Below the pieces are notes generated by a model, which worked only from the letters and a program-made list of their open reading frames with translations, was not told the origin of the DNA and did not search any database. This document shows positions 29,325-41,279 of a stretch of 64,000 nucleotides of DNA, piece by piece (position 1 is the stretch's first letter; every line of letters begins with the position of its first letter). The position numbers and the translations under genes were made by a program. The stretch is from Gordonia jacobaea (GTDB lineage: Bacteria; Actinomycetota; Actinomycetes; Mycobacteriales; Mycobacteriaceae), in the NCBI RefSeq assembly GCF_001186365.1, contig NZ_LDTZ01000015.1:434001-498000 (forward strand), read 5' to 3'.

Positions 29325-29684
29325 GTGAACAGGAAGAGAATCGTCATGGTCGGCACACTCGTCGGGGCGGCGGCCGTCATCGGAACCGCAGTCGGTGCAG
29401 CGAATGCGGAGGCCAAGGTCGCAGAAGGGCGCTACAACTTCTGCGTGAAGACCCAGTACGGAAGCTCCGTCGACGAGCGATGCAACGAATACAGAGTGGT
29501 GGGCAACCAACTGATCGGCCCGGCCAATCAGCCGCTGCAACTCATCGACACCCCCAACGGTGCCGTCGCCGTGATCCCACCCGCCAGCGGGCTGGTCATC
29601 ACGAAGAACGCCAACGGATACAAGATCGTCAACACGATCCTCGGCATCCCCGTCGCGACGTCGCAGTTGACGCCCCTGGGCTGA
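29325..29684 (+). CDS. small exported protein under a predicted iron-box promoter
   Basis: Protein of 119 aa, family not recognised. An N-terminal signal peptide is clear: basic start (MNRKR), hydrophobic core of about 18 residues, and cleavage likely after ANA near residue 28. The mature protein of about 90 residues has two cysteines (C40, C53) that could form a disulfide, and otherwise small and hydrophobic residues with a beta-rich look. There is no lipobox and no transmembrane segment besides the signal. The GTG start is leaderless. The IdeR-type box suggests a role in iron or haem handling at the cell envelope; this is inference from the promoter alone. Confidence 0.75.
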   Translation: MNRKRIVMVGTLVGAAAVIGTAVGAANAEAKVAEGRYNFCVKTQYGSSVDERCNEYRVVGNQLIGPANQPLQLIDTPNGAVAVIPPASGLVITKNANGYKIVNTILGIPVATSQLTPLG

Positions 29685-29736
29685 TCCGCCACGCCGCGCC
29701 GGGAGCCCGAGCCGCAGTCCGCAGATCACCCGCCGA

Positions 29737-30723
29737 TCACTTCGGCTTGTACCCGCTCACTACCACGTTGTAGAAGAACTTCGGCGGCACAACCTTGCGC
29801 AGGACGTTCTCGTCGAGCCAGGTCATCCGCTTCCACCCGCCGAAGGCGAATCCGGCCCAACCCCAACCGAGCTTCTCCGACGGCACGGCGGCCTCGAAGG
29901 TGCGGACGGGCCAGCCGAGCATCGCGGCGGCCAACTCTTCGGTCGCGGTCTCGACCCGGGCTGCCCCGGCCGAACGCGCGATGTCTGCCAACTCGTCGGG
30001 ATCGAAGGTGTGGATGTCGACAACGGCCTCGAGCGCCGCCGCGCGCGACGACTCGTCGAGCTCCTCCTGCGGTCGACGCCACGCCTTGAGCGGGCCGAAC
30101 TTGGTGACGTGGGTGGTGGCCCACCAGGTGGCCCGGCTCATCCACCGGGCGTAGAAGTCGCCGATCGTCGACGGCTCGCCCGCGAACACGAAGCGTCCGC
30201 CCGGCTTGAGCACACGAAGCACTTCGCTCAACGCCTGCTCGACGTCGGGGATGTGGTGCAGCACCGCGTGACCGACGACGAGGTCGAAGGTGTTGTCGTC
30301 GTAGGGAATACGCTCGGCGTCGGCGACCCGGCCGTCGACGTCGAGGCCGAGGTTCTCCGCGTTGCGCAGCGCGACTTTGACCATTCCCGGCGAGAGATCG
30401 GTGACCGAGCCCTTCTTCGCGACACCGGACTGCAACAGGTTGAGCAGGAAAAATCCTGTGCCACAACCGAGTTCCATTGCCCGCTCGTAGGGCAGCGACT
30501 CGTCGGCGGCAACGGCGTCGAACCTGCCACGCGCATAGTCGATGCACCGTTCGTCGAAGCTGATCGACCACTTCTCGTCGTAGGTCTCGGCCTCCCAGTC
30601 GTGGTAGAGCACCTGCGCGAGCTTGGTGTCTTCCAGCGCGGCCTTGACCTGCTCCTCGGTGGCATGCGGATTAGGCGCCGGATCGACGTGATCTGCTGCC
30701 GACTCGTTCTCCGTGGTCGTCAT
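29737..30723 (-). CDS. SAM-dependent methyltransferase (Rv3038c-like)
   Basis: Protein of 328 aa. Class I motifs are MELGCGTGFFLLNLL, VTDLSPGMVKVA, DLVVGHAVLHHIPD and VLRVLKPGGRFVFAGEPS. The C-terminal 130 residues form an extra domain that ends KFFYNVVVSGYKPK. The substrate is unknown. AGGAGA lies just before the ATG. It precedes the enoyl-CoA hydratase gene in reverse order as in M. tuberculosis (Rv3038c, echA17) and may be transcribed with it, although a 125-bp gap separates them. Confidence 0.85.
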   Translation of the reverse strand: MTTTENESAADHVDPAPNPHATEEQVKAALEDTKLAQVLYHDWEAETYDEKWSISFDERCIDYARGRFDAVAADESLPYERAMELGCGTGFFLLNLLQSGVAKKGSVTDLSPGMVKVALRNAENLGLDVDGRVADAERIPYDDNTFDLVVGHAVLHHIPDVEQALSEVLRVLKPGGRFVFAGEPSTIGDFYARWMSRATWWATTHVTKFGPLKAWRRPQEELDESSRAAALEAVVDIHTFDPDELADIARSAGAARVETATEELAAAMLGWPVRTFEAAVPSEKLGWGWAGFAFGGWKRMTWLDENVLRKVVPPKFFYNVVVSGYKPK

Positions 30724-30848
30724 GTCTCCTACTTTCGCCCTATCCTGTGTCGTCGCGACGGCTCTGGCTGTCGCGACAGCGATTCCTACTCGCCGGTAAT
30801 GACACGTTGCCGTTGAACCCTACCCGCCGTCGAATGCAGGACCAGCGG

Positions 30849-31637
30849 TCACTTCCCGGTGAACTGCGCCTTGCCCGGCCCGTTGGCGATGAACGAATCC
30901 ATGCCGATCTTGCGATCGTCGGTGGCAAAGAGCGCCGCGAACTGCTGTTCCTCGATCTTCAGTCCGGTCTCCAGGTCGACGCCGAGCCCCTGGTCGACCG
31001 ACCTCTTCGCCGCTGCCAGCGCCAGGCTCGCGGCATTACGGAACTGCCCGGCCCACGCCAGTGCTGCGTTGTAGACCTCGTCGGGCGCGACGACCTCGTC
31101 GACCAGGCCGATCCTCAGCGCCTCTTCTGCCCCGACGAAGCGGCCCGTGAAAATCATGTCCTTCGCCTTAGCGGGGCCGACGAGACGCGCCAGTCGCTGC
31201 GTGCCGCCGCCGCCGGGAATCACGCCGAGGAGCGCCTCGGGGACGCCCAGCTTCGCGTTGTCGCCCGCGATACGACGGTCGGCGCCGAGCGCCACCTCGA
31301 GCCCGCCACCGAGTGCGTATCCGGTGATCGCGGCGACGGTCGGCTTGGGGATCTCGGAGATCGAACCCAGCGCACGCTGCAGGCGACCGGCCACCTTCGA
31401 CATCTCGGCGAACGTCATGTCGGTCATCTCTTTGATGTCGGCGCCTGCCGCCAACACCTTGGGTCCGCCGTAGACGACGACGGCCTTGATGTCGGAACGG
31501 TCGGTCGCCTCGTGTGCCGCCGCCTCCAACTCGGTCTGGACCTGCCGGTTCAGCGCGTTCATCGGCGGACGGTTGAGCAGGATCGTTCCCACTCCCGGAT
31601 GGTCGTCAGAGGTCTCTAGGGTCACGAACTCAGGCAT
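30849..31637 (-). CDS. enoyl-CoA hydratase/isomerase (EchA17-like)
   Basis: Protein of 262 aa, usual crotonase length. The CoA and oxyanion-hole segments are KVLAAGADIKEMTDM and ITGYALGGGLEVALGADRRIA; the acidic residue of PEALLGVIPGGGGTQRL sits in the catalytic loop. It would hydrate trans-2-enoyl-CoA in fatty-acid breakdown. The ATG at 31637 has TAGCCT (31650-31645) 7 nt upstream and no Shine-Dalgarno sequence, so it is likely leaderless; a longer in-frame version upstream lacks homology. Confidence 0.9.
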   Translation of the reverse strand: MPEFVTLETSDDHPGVGTILLNRPPMNALNRQVQTELEAAAHEATDRSDIKAVVVYGGPKVLAAGADIKEMTDMTFAEMSKVAGRLQRALGSISEIPKPTVAAITGYALGGGLEVALGADRRIAGDNAKLGVPEALLGVIPGGGGTQRLARLVGPAKAKDMIFTGRFVGAEEALRIGLVDEVVAPDEVYNAALAWAGQFRNAASLALAAAKRSVDQGLGVDLETGLKIEEQQFAALFATDDRKIGMDSFIANGPGKAQFTGK

Positions 31638-31644
31638 GTGTCGA

Positions 31645-31708
31645 AGGCTACCGTCCAGCGACGCCCAGCCGTGATGTGGGCCACCGCCGAGACCCGACGA
31701 CCTACAGT
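31645..31708. promoter_or_regulatory. divergent leaderless promoters of the EchA-like and LigD-polymerase genes
   Basis: Minus strand: TAGCCT (31650-31645) then 7 nt to the ATG at 31637. Plus strand: TACAGT (31703-31708) then 6 nt to the ATG at 31715. Both fit the TANNNT leaderless pattern. Confidence 0.45.
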
Positions 31709-31714
31709 TGGTGC

Positions 31715-32734
31715 ATGGCACCTTCGCCGTCCTCGAAGTCGTCGGCCGGCGAACCCGTCGAACTGTCCGTTGGTGAGCGCACGATCCGACTCTCTAGTCC
31801 AGACCGCATCTACTTCTCCGAACGCGGCGAGACCAAACGCGACCTCGCCGACTACTACACCGCGGTCGGCGACGGCATTGTGCGGGCGCTGCACAACCGG
31901 CCGTGCATGTTGCACAGATTTCCCAAGGGGGTCGACGGCAAGAAGGTCCACCAGAAGCGGGTACCCGCGGGCGCTCCCGACTGGCTGAAGACCACCGAGA
32001 TCTACTTCCCGCGCTTCGGCCGCACCGCCGACGAACTCTGTGTGACCGAACTGGGCAGCGTGATCTGGGCGGTGCAGATGTCGACGGTCGAGTTCCATCC
32101 CTGGAACTCACGATGTTCGGATCCGGAGCTGCCCGACGAATGGCGCATCGACCTCGACCCGATGCCGGAGTGCACCTTTGATCGCGTGCAGCGGGTGGCG
32201 CACGTCGCGCACGAGGTGCTCGACGAACTGGGTGTGCGCGGTTTTCCCAAAACGTCCGGCGGACGTGGCATGCACATCTACGTGCGAATCGAACCGGAGT
32301 GGAGTTTCAACCAATTACGCCGCGCCGCATTGGCTTTCGCGCGCGAGGTCGAGCGTCGAGCACCCGACGAGGTCACCACGACGTGGTGGCGCAAGGACCG
32401 CGACCCCGCAGCGCTGTTCGTCGACTACAACCAGAACACGCGTGACCACACCATGGCTGCCGCCTACTCGGTACGCGGCAATCCGCGCGCGACGGTCTCG
32501 GCGCCGATCCTGTGGTCGGAGGTCGACGACGTCGCACCCGACGACTTCACCATCGCGACGATGCCTGCGCGCTTCGCCGAACTCGGCGACCTGCACGCGG
32601 AGATCGACGACGTCGCCTATCGCATCGATACCCTGCTGGAATGGGCCGACCGAGACGAGGTCGACCGGGGAGAGACCGATCAAGAAGAGACCGGCCCCAC
32701 CGACGACCCGGACGTCGTCGACCTCGACCGCTGA
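31715..32734 (+). CDS. LigD-type primase-polymerase, standalone (Prim-PolC/PolD-like)
   Basis: Protein of 339 aa, equal to the polymerase domain of LigD without ligase or nuclease domains. Motifs are TKRDLADYYTAVGDGIVRAL, the metal site RIDLDPMPE, SGGRGMHIYVRI and the late DYNQNTRDHTMAAAYSVRGNPRATVSAP block. Standalone enzymes of this type in mycobacteria add ribonucleotides and short patches during repair of gaps and breaks. The C-terminal tail is rich in Asp/Glu. Leaderless start predicted. It is not part of a ku-ligD pair here. Confidence 0.9.
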   Translation: MAPSPSSKSSAGEPVELSVGERTIRLSSPDRIYFSERGETKRDLADYYTAVGDGIVRALHNRPCMLHRFPKGVDGKKVHQKRVPAGAPDWLKTTEIYFPRFGRTADELCVTELGSVIWAVQMSTVEFHPWNSRCSDPELPDEWRIDLDPMPECTFDRVQRVAHVAHEVLDELGVRGFPKTSGGRGMHIYVRIEPEWSFNQLRRAALAFAREVERRAPDEVTTTWWRKDRDPAALFVDYNQNTRDHTMAAAYSVRGNPRATVSAPILWSEVDDVAPDDFTIATMPARFAELGDLHAEIDDVAYRIDTLLEWADRDEVDRGETDQEETGPTDDPDVVDLDR

Positions 32735-32767
32735 GACCACGCACGCAGTGGGTTCAGGCGGTAGCTC

Positions 32768-33598
32768 TCAGAGCGTGATGTCGGGAATCGGTTGATCGGC
32801 GAGCGTCGCCATGTACGCGTCGGAACCGGAGAAACTCAAGCCGCTCAACCCATGCCCAGCGCTTACCTCGGGTTCGATCGTCTCGATCGTGCGCTCTGCG
32901 GCCAGCAGCTCGTCGACGGTGTCGAACCGCGCGACCTCGGTCAGCTGAGACCAGGTCGGCGGCAGCAGGAAGTGCTTGCCATCGGACCAGGCCACGAGAG
33001 CGTCGGCCGCGCCGGCCCACCGCGCGACGTCGGCCTCCGACGTCGCGTCGTCGGCGACCTGCCCCTCGGGCATGGCTGCCAGGAAGAAGCGGGTGTCGTA
33101 GCGTCGCTTCTCGTTCTTCGGTGTGATCCAGTGCGCGAGCGGACGCAACAGGTCGGCACGCAGCGTGAGGTCGTGGGCGCGGAGGAACTCGGCAAACGAG
33201 ATCGTCTTGTCGACCAGCTTGTGGCGTTCGTCGCGCAGCGTCGCCGGGTCGGCGAACGAGCCGTCGGGCCGCGACGCGAGCAGCACACCGCACTCCTCGA
33301 AGGTCTCGCGAACCGCCGCGCAGACGAGGGCCTGGGCGAGCTCTTCCGTGGTGCCCAGCTGCTGCGCCCACCAGTCCGCGCCGGGGCCGGTCCACGCGAG
33401 ATCGGCGTCGGCATCACGGGGGTCGACGCCGCCGCCGGGAAAGACCGTCATCCCACCGGCGAACGCCATCTGCTTGACCCGACGCTGCAGAAAGACCTCG
33501 ATACCGCCGTCGGCGTCGCGCGCCAGCACGACTGTCGCAGCGTCGCGCAATGGCGCGACGGTCCCCGCATGGTCTGTCGCGGCCTCTGTATCGGTCAT
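32768..33598 (-). CDS. NUDIX hydrolase family protein (Rv3040c-like)
   Basis: Protein of 276 aa. The Nudix region is split: FPGGGVDPRDADAD, an insertion of about 25 residues, then AAVRETFEECGVLL, which contains REUXEEXGU. This arrangement resembles the NUDT7/NUDT8/NUDT19 type, which act on CoA derivatives, but the substrate is not shown. It lies between the LigD-type gene (convergent) and the ABC ATPase gene in the Rv3040c-Rv3041c order. The ATG at 33598 starts the homologous part. Confidence 0.85.
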   Translation of the reverse strand: MTDTEAATDHAGTVAPLRDAATVVLARDADGGIEVFLQRRVKQMAFAGGMTVFPGGGVDPRDADADLAWTGPGADWWAQQLGTTEELAQALVCAAVRETFEECGVLLASRPDGSFADPATLRDERHKLVDKTISFAEFLRAHDLTLRADLLRPLAHWITPKNEKRRYDTRFFLAAMPEGQVADDATSEADVARWAGAADALVAWSDGKHFLLPPTWSQLTEVARFDTVDELLAAERTIETIEPEVSAGHGLSGLSFSGSDAYMATLADQPIPDITL

Positions 33599-33617
33599 GT
33601 CGATCTCCTGCTCTGTG

Positions 33618-33649
33618 CCAACTCCTACGTGGGCCAACTCCTACGTGGG
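33618..33649. repeat. tandem 16-bp duplication upstream of the NUDIX gene
   Basis: CCAACTCCTACGTGGG occurs twice head to tail, followed by CCA. It lies 19 bp upstream of the NUDIX start codon and changes the spacing between the upstream region and that gene. Confidence 0.85.
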
Positions 33650-33691
33650 CCACAACCTGTGGTCCGCGTCACCGAATCGACACTATCGCTG

Positions 33692-34540
33692 CTACCCGAC
33701 GGCCCGACGGTGGGATCCGGCACGACGCGAACGACGCGCGAAGAAGCGGGAGCCGTCCTTGGTCAGCGTGATCTGCTGACGGAACGTGTCGGAGAGGTTC
33801 TTGCTCGTCAGCACATCCCCGAGCAGGCCCTGCGCGACGACGCCGCCTTCGGAGAGCAGCATCGCGTGGGTGAAGCCGGGCGGGATCTCCTCGACGTGGT
33901 GCGTGATGAGCACGGTGGCAGGGGCATCGGGGTCCTGCGCGAGGATCGACAGCCGGTCGACGAGCTCCTCCCGACCGCCGAGGTCGAGGCCCGCGGCGGG
34001 TTCGTCGAGGAGCAGCAGCTCGGGGTCGGTCATCAACGCGCGGGCGATCAGCACTCGCTTACGCTCGCCCTCCGACAGCGTGCCGAATCTCCGGTCGGCC
34101 AGATGCTCGGCGCCCATCGACTCGAGCGATTCGACGGCCTGCGCGCGATCGACGTCGTCATAATCTTCACGCCACCGACCGATCACCGAATAGCCCGCCG
34201 AGATCACGACATCACTGACGACCTCGTCGTCGGGAACCCGGTCGGCGAGGCCGGGGCTACTGACGCCGATTCGCGTCGACAACTCGCGAACCTCCACCCG
34301 GCCGAGTGGCTCGTTGAGCAGATACGCGGTGCCCGACGACGGGTGCAGTTCGGCGGCGGCCATACGCAGGAGCGACGTCTTGCCCGCACCGTTGGGGCCG
34401 ATGATCACCCAGCGTTCGTCGAGCTCGACTTGCCAATCGATCGGCCCGACAAGCGTCTTGCCACCGCGCACGAGTGTGACGTCACGAAAATCGACGAGCA
34501 GGTCCGGGTCCGAGGATGCAGTGTCACTCACCCGTCCCAT
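33692..34540 (-). CDS. ABC transporter ATP-binding protein (Rv3041c-like)
   Basis: Protein of 282 aa. Walker A GPNGAGKT, signature LSEGERKR, Walker B LLLLDEP and the H-loop LITHH are all present. No permease gene is adjacent, as for Rv3041c, so the partner is unknown. The C-terminus is unusually basic (FARRSRRAGSHRRAVG). The ATG at 34540 and a GTG three codons later are both possible starts. It is divergent from the luciferase-like gene. Confidence 0.9.
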   Translation of the reverse strand: MGRVSDTASSDPDLLVDFRDVTLVRGGKTLVGPIDWQVELDERWVIIGPNGAGKTSLLRMAAAELHPSSGTAYLLNEPLGRVEVRELSTRIGVSSPGLADRVPDDEVVSDVVISAGYSVIGRWREDYDDVDRAQAVESLESMGAEHLADRRFGTLSEGERKRVLIARALMTDPELLLLDEPAAGLDLGGREELVDRLSILAQDPDAPATVLITHHVEEIPPGFTHAMLLSEGGVVAQGLLGDVLTSKNLSDTFRQQITLTKDGSRFFARRSRRAGSHRRAVG

Positions 34541-34581
34541 CGTGCCCTACCGGGCGGCCTCCCGGATGCTCGGACGCGAGA

Positions 34582-34611
34582 GAACATGTCGAGGTTTTCC
34601 TCGACGTGTTC
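34582..34611. promoter_or_regulatory. 13-bp hairpin with TTTT loop in the leader of the luciferase-like gene
   Basis: GAACATGTCGAGG, TTTT, CCTCGACGTGTTC: 13-bp stem in which the only non-Watson-Crick pair is G-U in RNA. It lies in the 132-bp gap between the ABC ATPase gene and the luciferase-like gene, 61 bp before the latter's start. Either an operator dyad or an RNA hairpin in the leader. Confidence 0.45.
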
Positions 34612-34672
34612 GCCCACACCGAAACCGCCCACAAAAGGGAATACCTTCGACGCCGTACTCCTTGCCCTTGGT

Positions 34673-35671
34673 ATGTCCGTTGATCTGTCCATCCTCGACC
34701 TCGCCCAGGTCGGTCGCAACGAAACCGTCGCCCAATCCCTGGCTGCCTCAACAGAAATGGCCACCAAAGCCGAGCTGTGGGGCTACCGGCGAATCTGGTA
34801 TGCCGAGCATCACAACATGCGCTCGATCGCGTCGTCGGCACCCGCCGTTCTCATCGCGCACGTCGCCGCACACACCTCGACAATCCGCCTCGGCGCCGGC
34901 GGCGTGATGCTCCCCAACCACGCGCCGCTGACGATCGCCGAGCAGTACGGCACCCTTGCCGAACTGCACCCCGGCCGCATCGATCTGGGTCTCGGTCGAG
35001 CCCCCGGCAGCGACCAGCAGACCTTCACCGCGCTGCGTCGGGACATGGCATCGGCCGACCGCTTCCCGTCCGACGTCCTCGAACTGCAGGGGTATCTGCG
35101 TGGCGAATCGCGCATTCCCGGAGTCGGCGCGACGCCCGGCGCGGGCACCGACGTCCCGCTCTACATCCTCGGTTCGTCGTTATTCGGTGCACAACTCGCC
35201 GCCGCGCTCGGACTGCCGTATGCCTTCGCATCGCACTTCGCTCCGCAGGCCCTCACCGAGGCCGTCGCGCTCTACCGTGACCAGTTCCAGCCGTCCGAGG
35301 CACTCGCAGAGCCGTACGTGATCGCGGGTGTCTGCGTGATCGCCGACGACGATCCGGATGTCGCGGCAGCGCAGCTCCGCCAGGCCAAGCGCCAGCGAGT
35401 GACCGCGCTTCTCGGTCGAGGCGGTCGGCAGTTCACCGACGACGAGGCCGACGCGATCCTGGAGATGCCGCAGGGCAGGCAGATCGATTCGATGCTGACC
35501 TACGCGGGCGTCGGCACTCCCGCAGAGGTCCGCGACTACCTCGACTGGTTCGCCGGGCACGCCAACGCCGACGAACTCATCGTCGCGTCGATCGCTCCCG
35601 ACCGCGACGTGTGGCTGAGCACGCTCGGTCACCTCGCGCCGGCGGTACAGCCCTCCACGCAGCCGGTCTGA
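34673..35671 (+). CDS. luciferase-like flavin-dependent monooxygenase (LLM/MsnO8-type)
   Basis: Protein of 332 aa. The TIM-barrel landmarks are LWGYRRIWYAEHHNM, IRLGAGGVMLPNHAPL, IAEQYGTLAELHPGRIDLGLGRAPG and the PLYILGSSLFGAQLAAALGLPYAFASHF segment. Such proteins use FMN or F420; this subgroup is often called MsnO8-like and usually has no known substrate. It is monocistronic. A strong hairpin lies in its leader. Confidence 0.88.
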   Translation: MSVDLSILDLAQVGRNETVAQSLAASTEMATKAELWGYRRIWYAEHHNMRSIASSAPAVLIAHVAAHTSTIRLGAGGVMLPNHAPLTIAEQYGTLAELHPGRIDLGLGRAPGSDQQTFTALRRDMASADRFPSDVLELQGYLRGESRIPGVGATPGAGTDVPLYILGSSLFGAQLAAALGLPYAFASHFAPQALTEAVALYRDQFQPSEALAEPYVIAGVCVIADDDPDVAAAQLRQAKRQRVTALLGRGGRQFTDDEADAILEMPQGRQIDSMLTYAGVGTPAEVRDYLDWFAGHANADELIVASIAPDRDVWLSTLGHLAPAVQPSTQPV

Positions 35672-35689
35672 TCGATCGCGCGTTTCAGG

Positions 35690-35716
35690 TCATACACATC
35701 TTCGCTCTATGTATGA
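35690..35716. promoter_or_regulatory. inverted repeat upstream of the frameshifted PF10118-like gene
   Basis: TCATACA, 13 nt, TGTATGA: perfect 7-bp arms in an AT-richer patch between the luciferase-like gene and the start codon at 35771. The arrangement fits a TetR- or GntR-type operator; no regulator gene is adjacent. Confidence 0.4.
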
Positions 35717-35770
35717 TCAACCTCATCACGCCGAGGCCGAGCCCGGCCCGGCGGGCGATGAGGAGTCAGG

Positions 35771-36744
35771 ATGTCCGACCTCAAGGTCCGCAGAGTCAAG
35801 TTCGACCTCGCCGGAGACGACATCCCGTTCAACTGGCATCCACAGCGGCCCGCCTTCGCGATGCAGTGCAACGTCGTGTCGTTCTTCGCGCCCGGCTTCG
35901 AGAAGCTGATCGTGCGTCGACACGCGAGGCACTGCCGTTGATGCGCGATCCGGAGATGGTCGACGAAGCAACCGACTACGTCAAGCAGGAGGGGCAGCAC
36001 ACTGCTGCGCACCTGGCCCACCTGCGGGCGCTCATCCGACGGTGGCCGGGACTCCGGCACACGATGGACGAGGTCATCGCCTCCTACGACCGGTTACTCG
36101 AGACCAAACCACTCGCCTGGCGTCTGGCCTACGCCGCGGTGGTGGAGGCGACCTTCACGCCCTACTTCCGCGTGTTCCTCGATCACGACGACAAACTGTT
36201 CGAACCCGGGGATGAGCGCATTTCCTCACTCTTCATCTGGCATTTCGTCGAGGAGATGGAACACCGCAGCTCCGCGTTGCGGGTGTACGACGCCGTCCAC
36301 GACAGCTATCCCTACCGGCTCAAGACCATCGCAGGTGTGGTCAAGCACTTGAACGAGATGTTGAAGATCGTCGGCGACGGCTTTCGTGAGCACGTGCCCG
36401 TCGGTGAAGGCGGCGAATTCGCCGACCTGGTCCCGGCCGGGGTGACCCTGCGGTCGATGGCCGCCGTGTGGCGATTCAACCGGACGCATACGGAATACGA
36501 CACGACCTACGCCGACGTACCGATGCGCGAGATGATCGAGATGTTCGTCGGACTCGTGCGATCACAGGCGCCCGACCACGATCCGCTCTACGAGCGACTC
36601 CCCGACTTCGCGGCCCGCTGGTTCCGACGCTACGACGAGGACCCACGGGCAGCCGCCCGCTGGTATTCGGTCGGCGTCGGTGAGATCGCCAAACGTGTCC
36701 CCGACGGCCAGGGCGACGTCGTCGACGTAACGTCGACGGCCTGA
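35771..36744 (+). pseudogene. frameshifted metal-dependent hydrolase-like gene (PF10118 family)
   Basis: Reading from the ATG at 35771 (GAGGAG upstream) gives MSDLKVRRVKFDLAGDD and onward to FFAPGFEKLIV, then RRHARHCR and a TGA at 35939-35941. The family sequence continues in the other frame from TCG at 35917 (STREALPLMRDPEMVDE) to the stop at 36744. One missing base near 35915-35917 explains the shift. The early TGA overlaps an ATG (TGATG at 35939), so the C-terminal part of about 267 aa might still be made by reinitiation. The intact protein would be about 323 aa with conserved His/Glu (HFVEEMEHRSSAL). Sequencing error is possible. Confidence 0.8.
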
Positions 36745-36751
36745 CCCCTGC

Positions 36752-37212
36752 TTACTGTCGCGGTTCGAGTAGTGCGAAATCCGCGAAGTCGAAACCCGGC
36801 GCGACGACGCAACTGACGAGCGACGCCTCATCTCCGACCGCACGCGCGCGTTGCCAATTCCCAGGCGGGACAAAGGCTTGCGGACGCTGCCCTAATTCGA
36901 CGTCGGGTCCGACGACCACGGTCTCGACGTCGTTCGGCACGTTCCCGTCACCGCCGAGGTCGAGTTCCACCGGGGCGCCACGATGGAAGAGCCACATCTC
37001 CGCACCGCGCACCGTATGCCACGACGACTGCTCGCCCGGCAGCAACACGAAATAGATCGCTGTCGCAGCCACGCGCGTGCCCTCATATCCCAAAGGCAGT
37101 GCGCCACCGGGGATCTCGACGCCGCTACGCCAGGTCTCGCGATACCAGCCACCCTCGGGGTGGGGCTGCAGGTCGAGTGCTTGTGCCCACTCGGGTAGCC
37201 GCGACGCGTCGC

Positions 37213-37216
<4 letters not shown>
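36752..37216 (-). CDS. cupin family protein (DUF985/cupin_5-like)
   Basis: Protein of 154 aa. Characteristic segments are LQPHPEGGWYRETWRS, TAIYFVLLPGEQSSWHTVRGAEMWLFHRGAPVEL and QAFVPPGNWQRA, all matching the DUF985 cupin group. The function is unknown; some members bind sugars or metals. Its ATG overlaps the stop of the PTH2-like gene by 4 nt, so it is the last gene of a serB-PTH2-cupin operon. Confidence 0.82.
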
Positions 37217-40983
<3,767 letters not shown>

Positions 40984-41266
40984 AGATCCTCCTCTAACCG
41001 ACCGTGAGCTCGGGACGGCAACGAACGAAAAACTACCGCTGGCAATCACACACCGAGCGCTGGTTACCGATCGTAGCCCCTTCACCCCGGCTGGGCCGAG
41101 TGGGTCCTACGATCTGTCGTACAAATTCTCCAGAGCACCCCAAAAGAGCATGTCAGTGACCATATTCGGGCGCCGACACGACGTGTCGCACGGCTGATTC
41201 CACACCCTGCACCGACGTCGCGCGAACCCGCACGGTCTGCCACGAAAGACGGCTGCGCGGCGGTGC

Positions 41267-41272
41267 TAGGTT
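41267..41272 (+). promoter_or_regulatory. -10 hexamer of fecB, probable leaderless promoter
   Basis: TAGGTT matches TANNNT; the GTG at 41280 follows after 7 nt and has no Shine-Dalgarno sequence. The rest of the region 40984-41266 shows no clear operator or hairpin. Confidence 0.4.
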
Positions 41273-41279
41273 GATCTGC

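Noticed and set aside
32731-32770. Hairpin CGCTGAGA/TCTCAGAGCG between the LigD-type and NUDIX genes
   Set aside because: The stem needs a 2-nt bulge and a 20-nt loop and covers the NUDIX stop codon; too weak to call a terminator.
32792-34672. Very long plus-strand open frame in front of the luciferase-like gene
   Set aside because: It is antisense to the NUDIX and ABC ATPase genes, whose motifs are complete; its residues are compositionally biased and match no family. The real start is at 34673.
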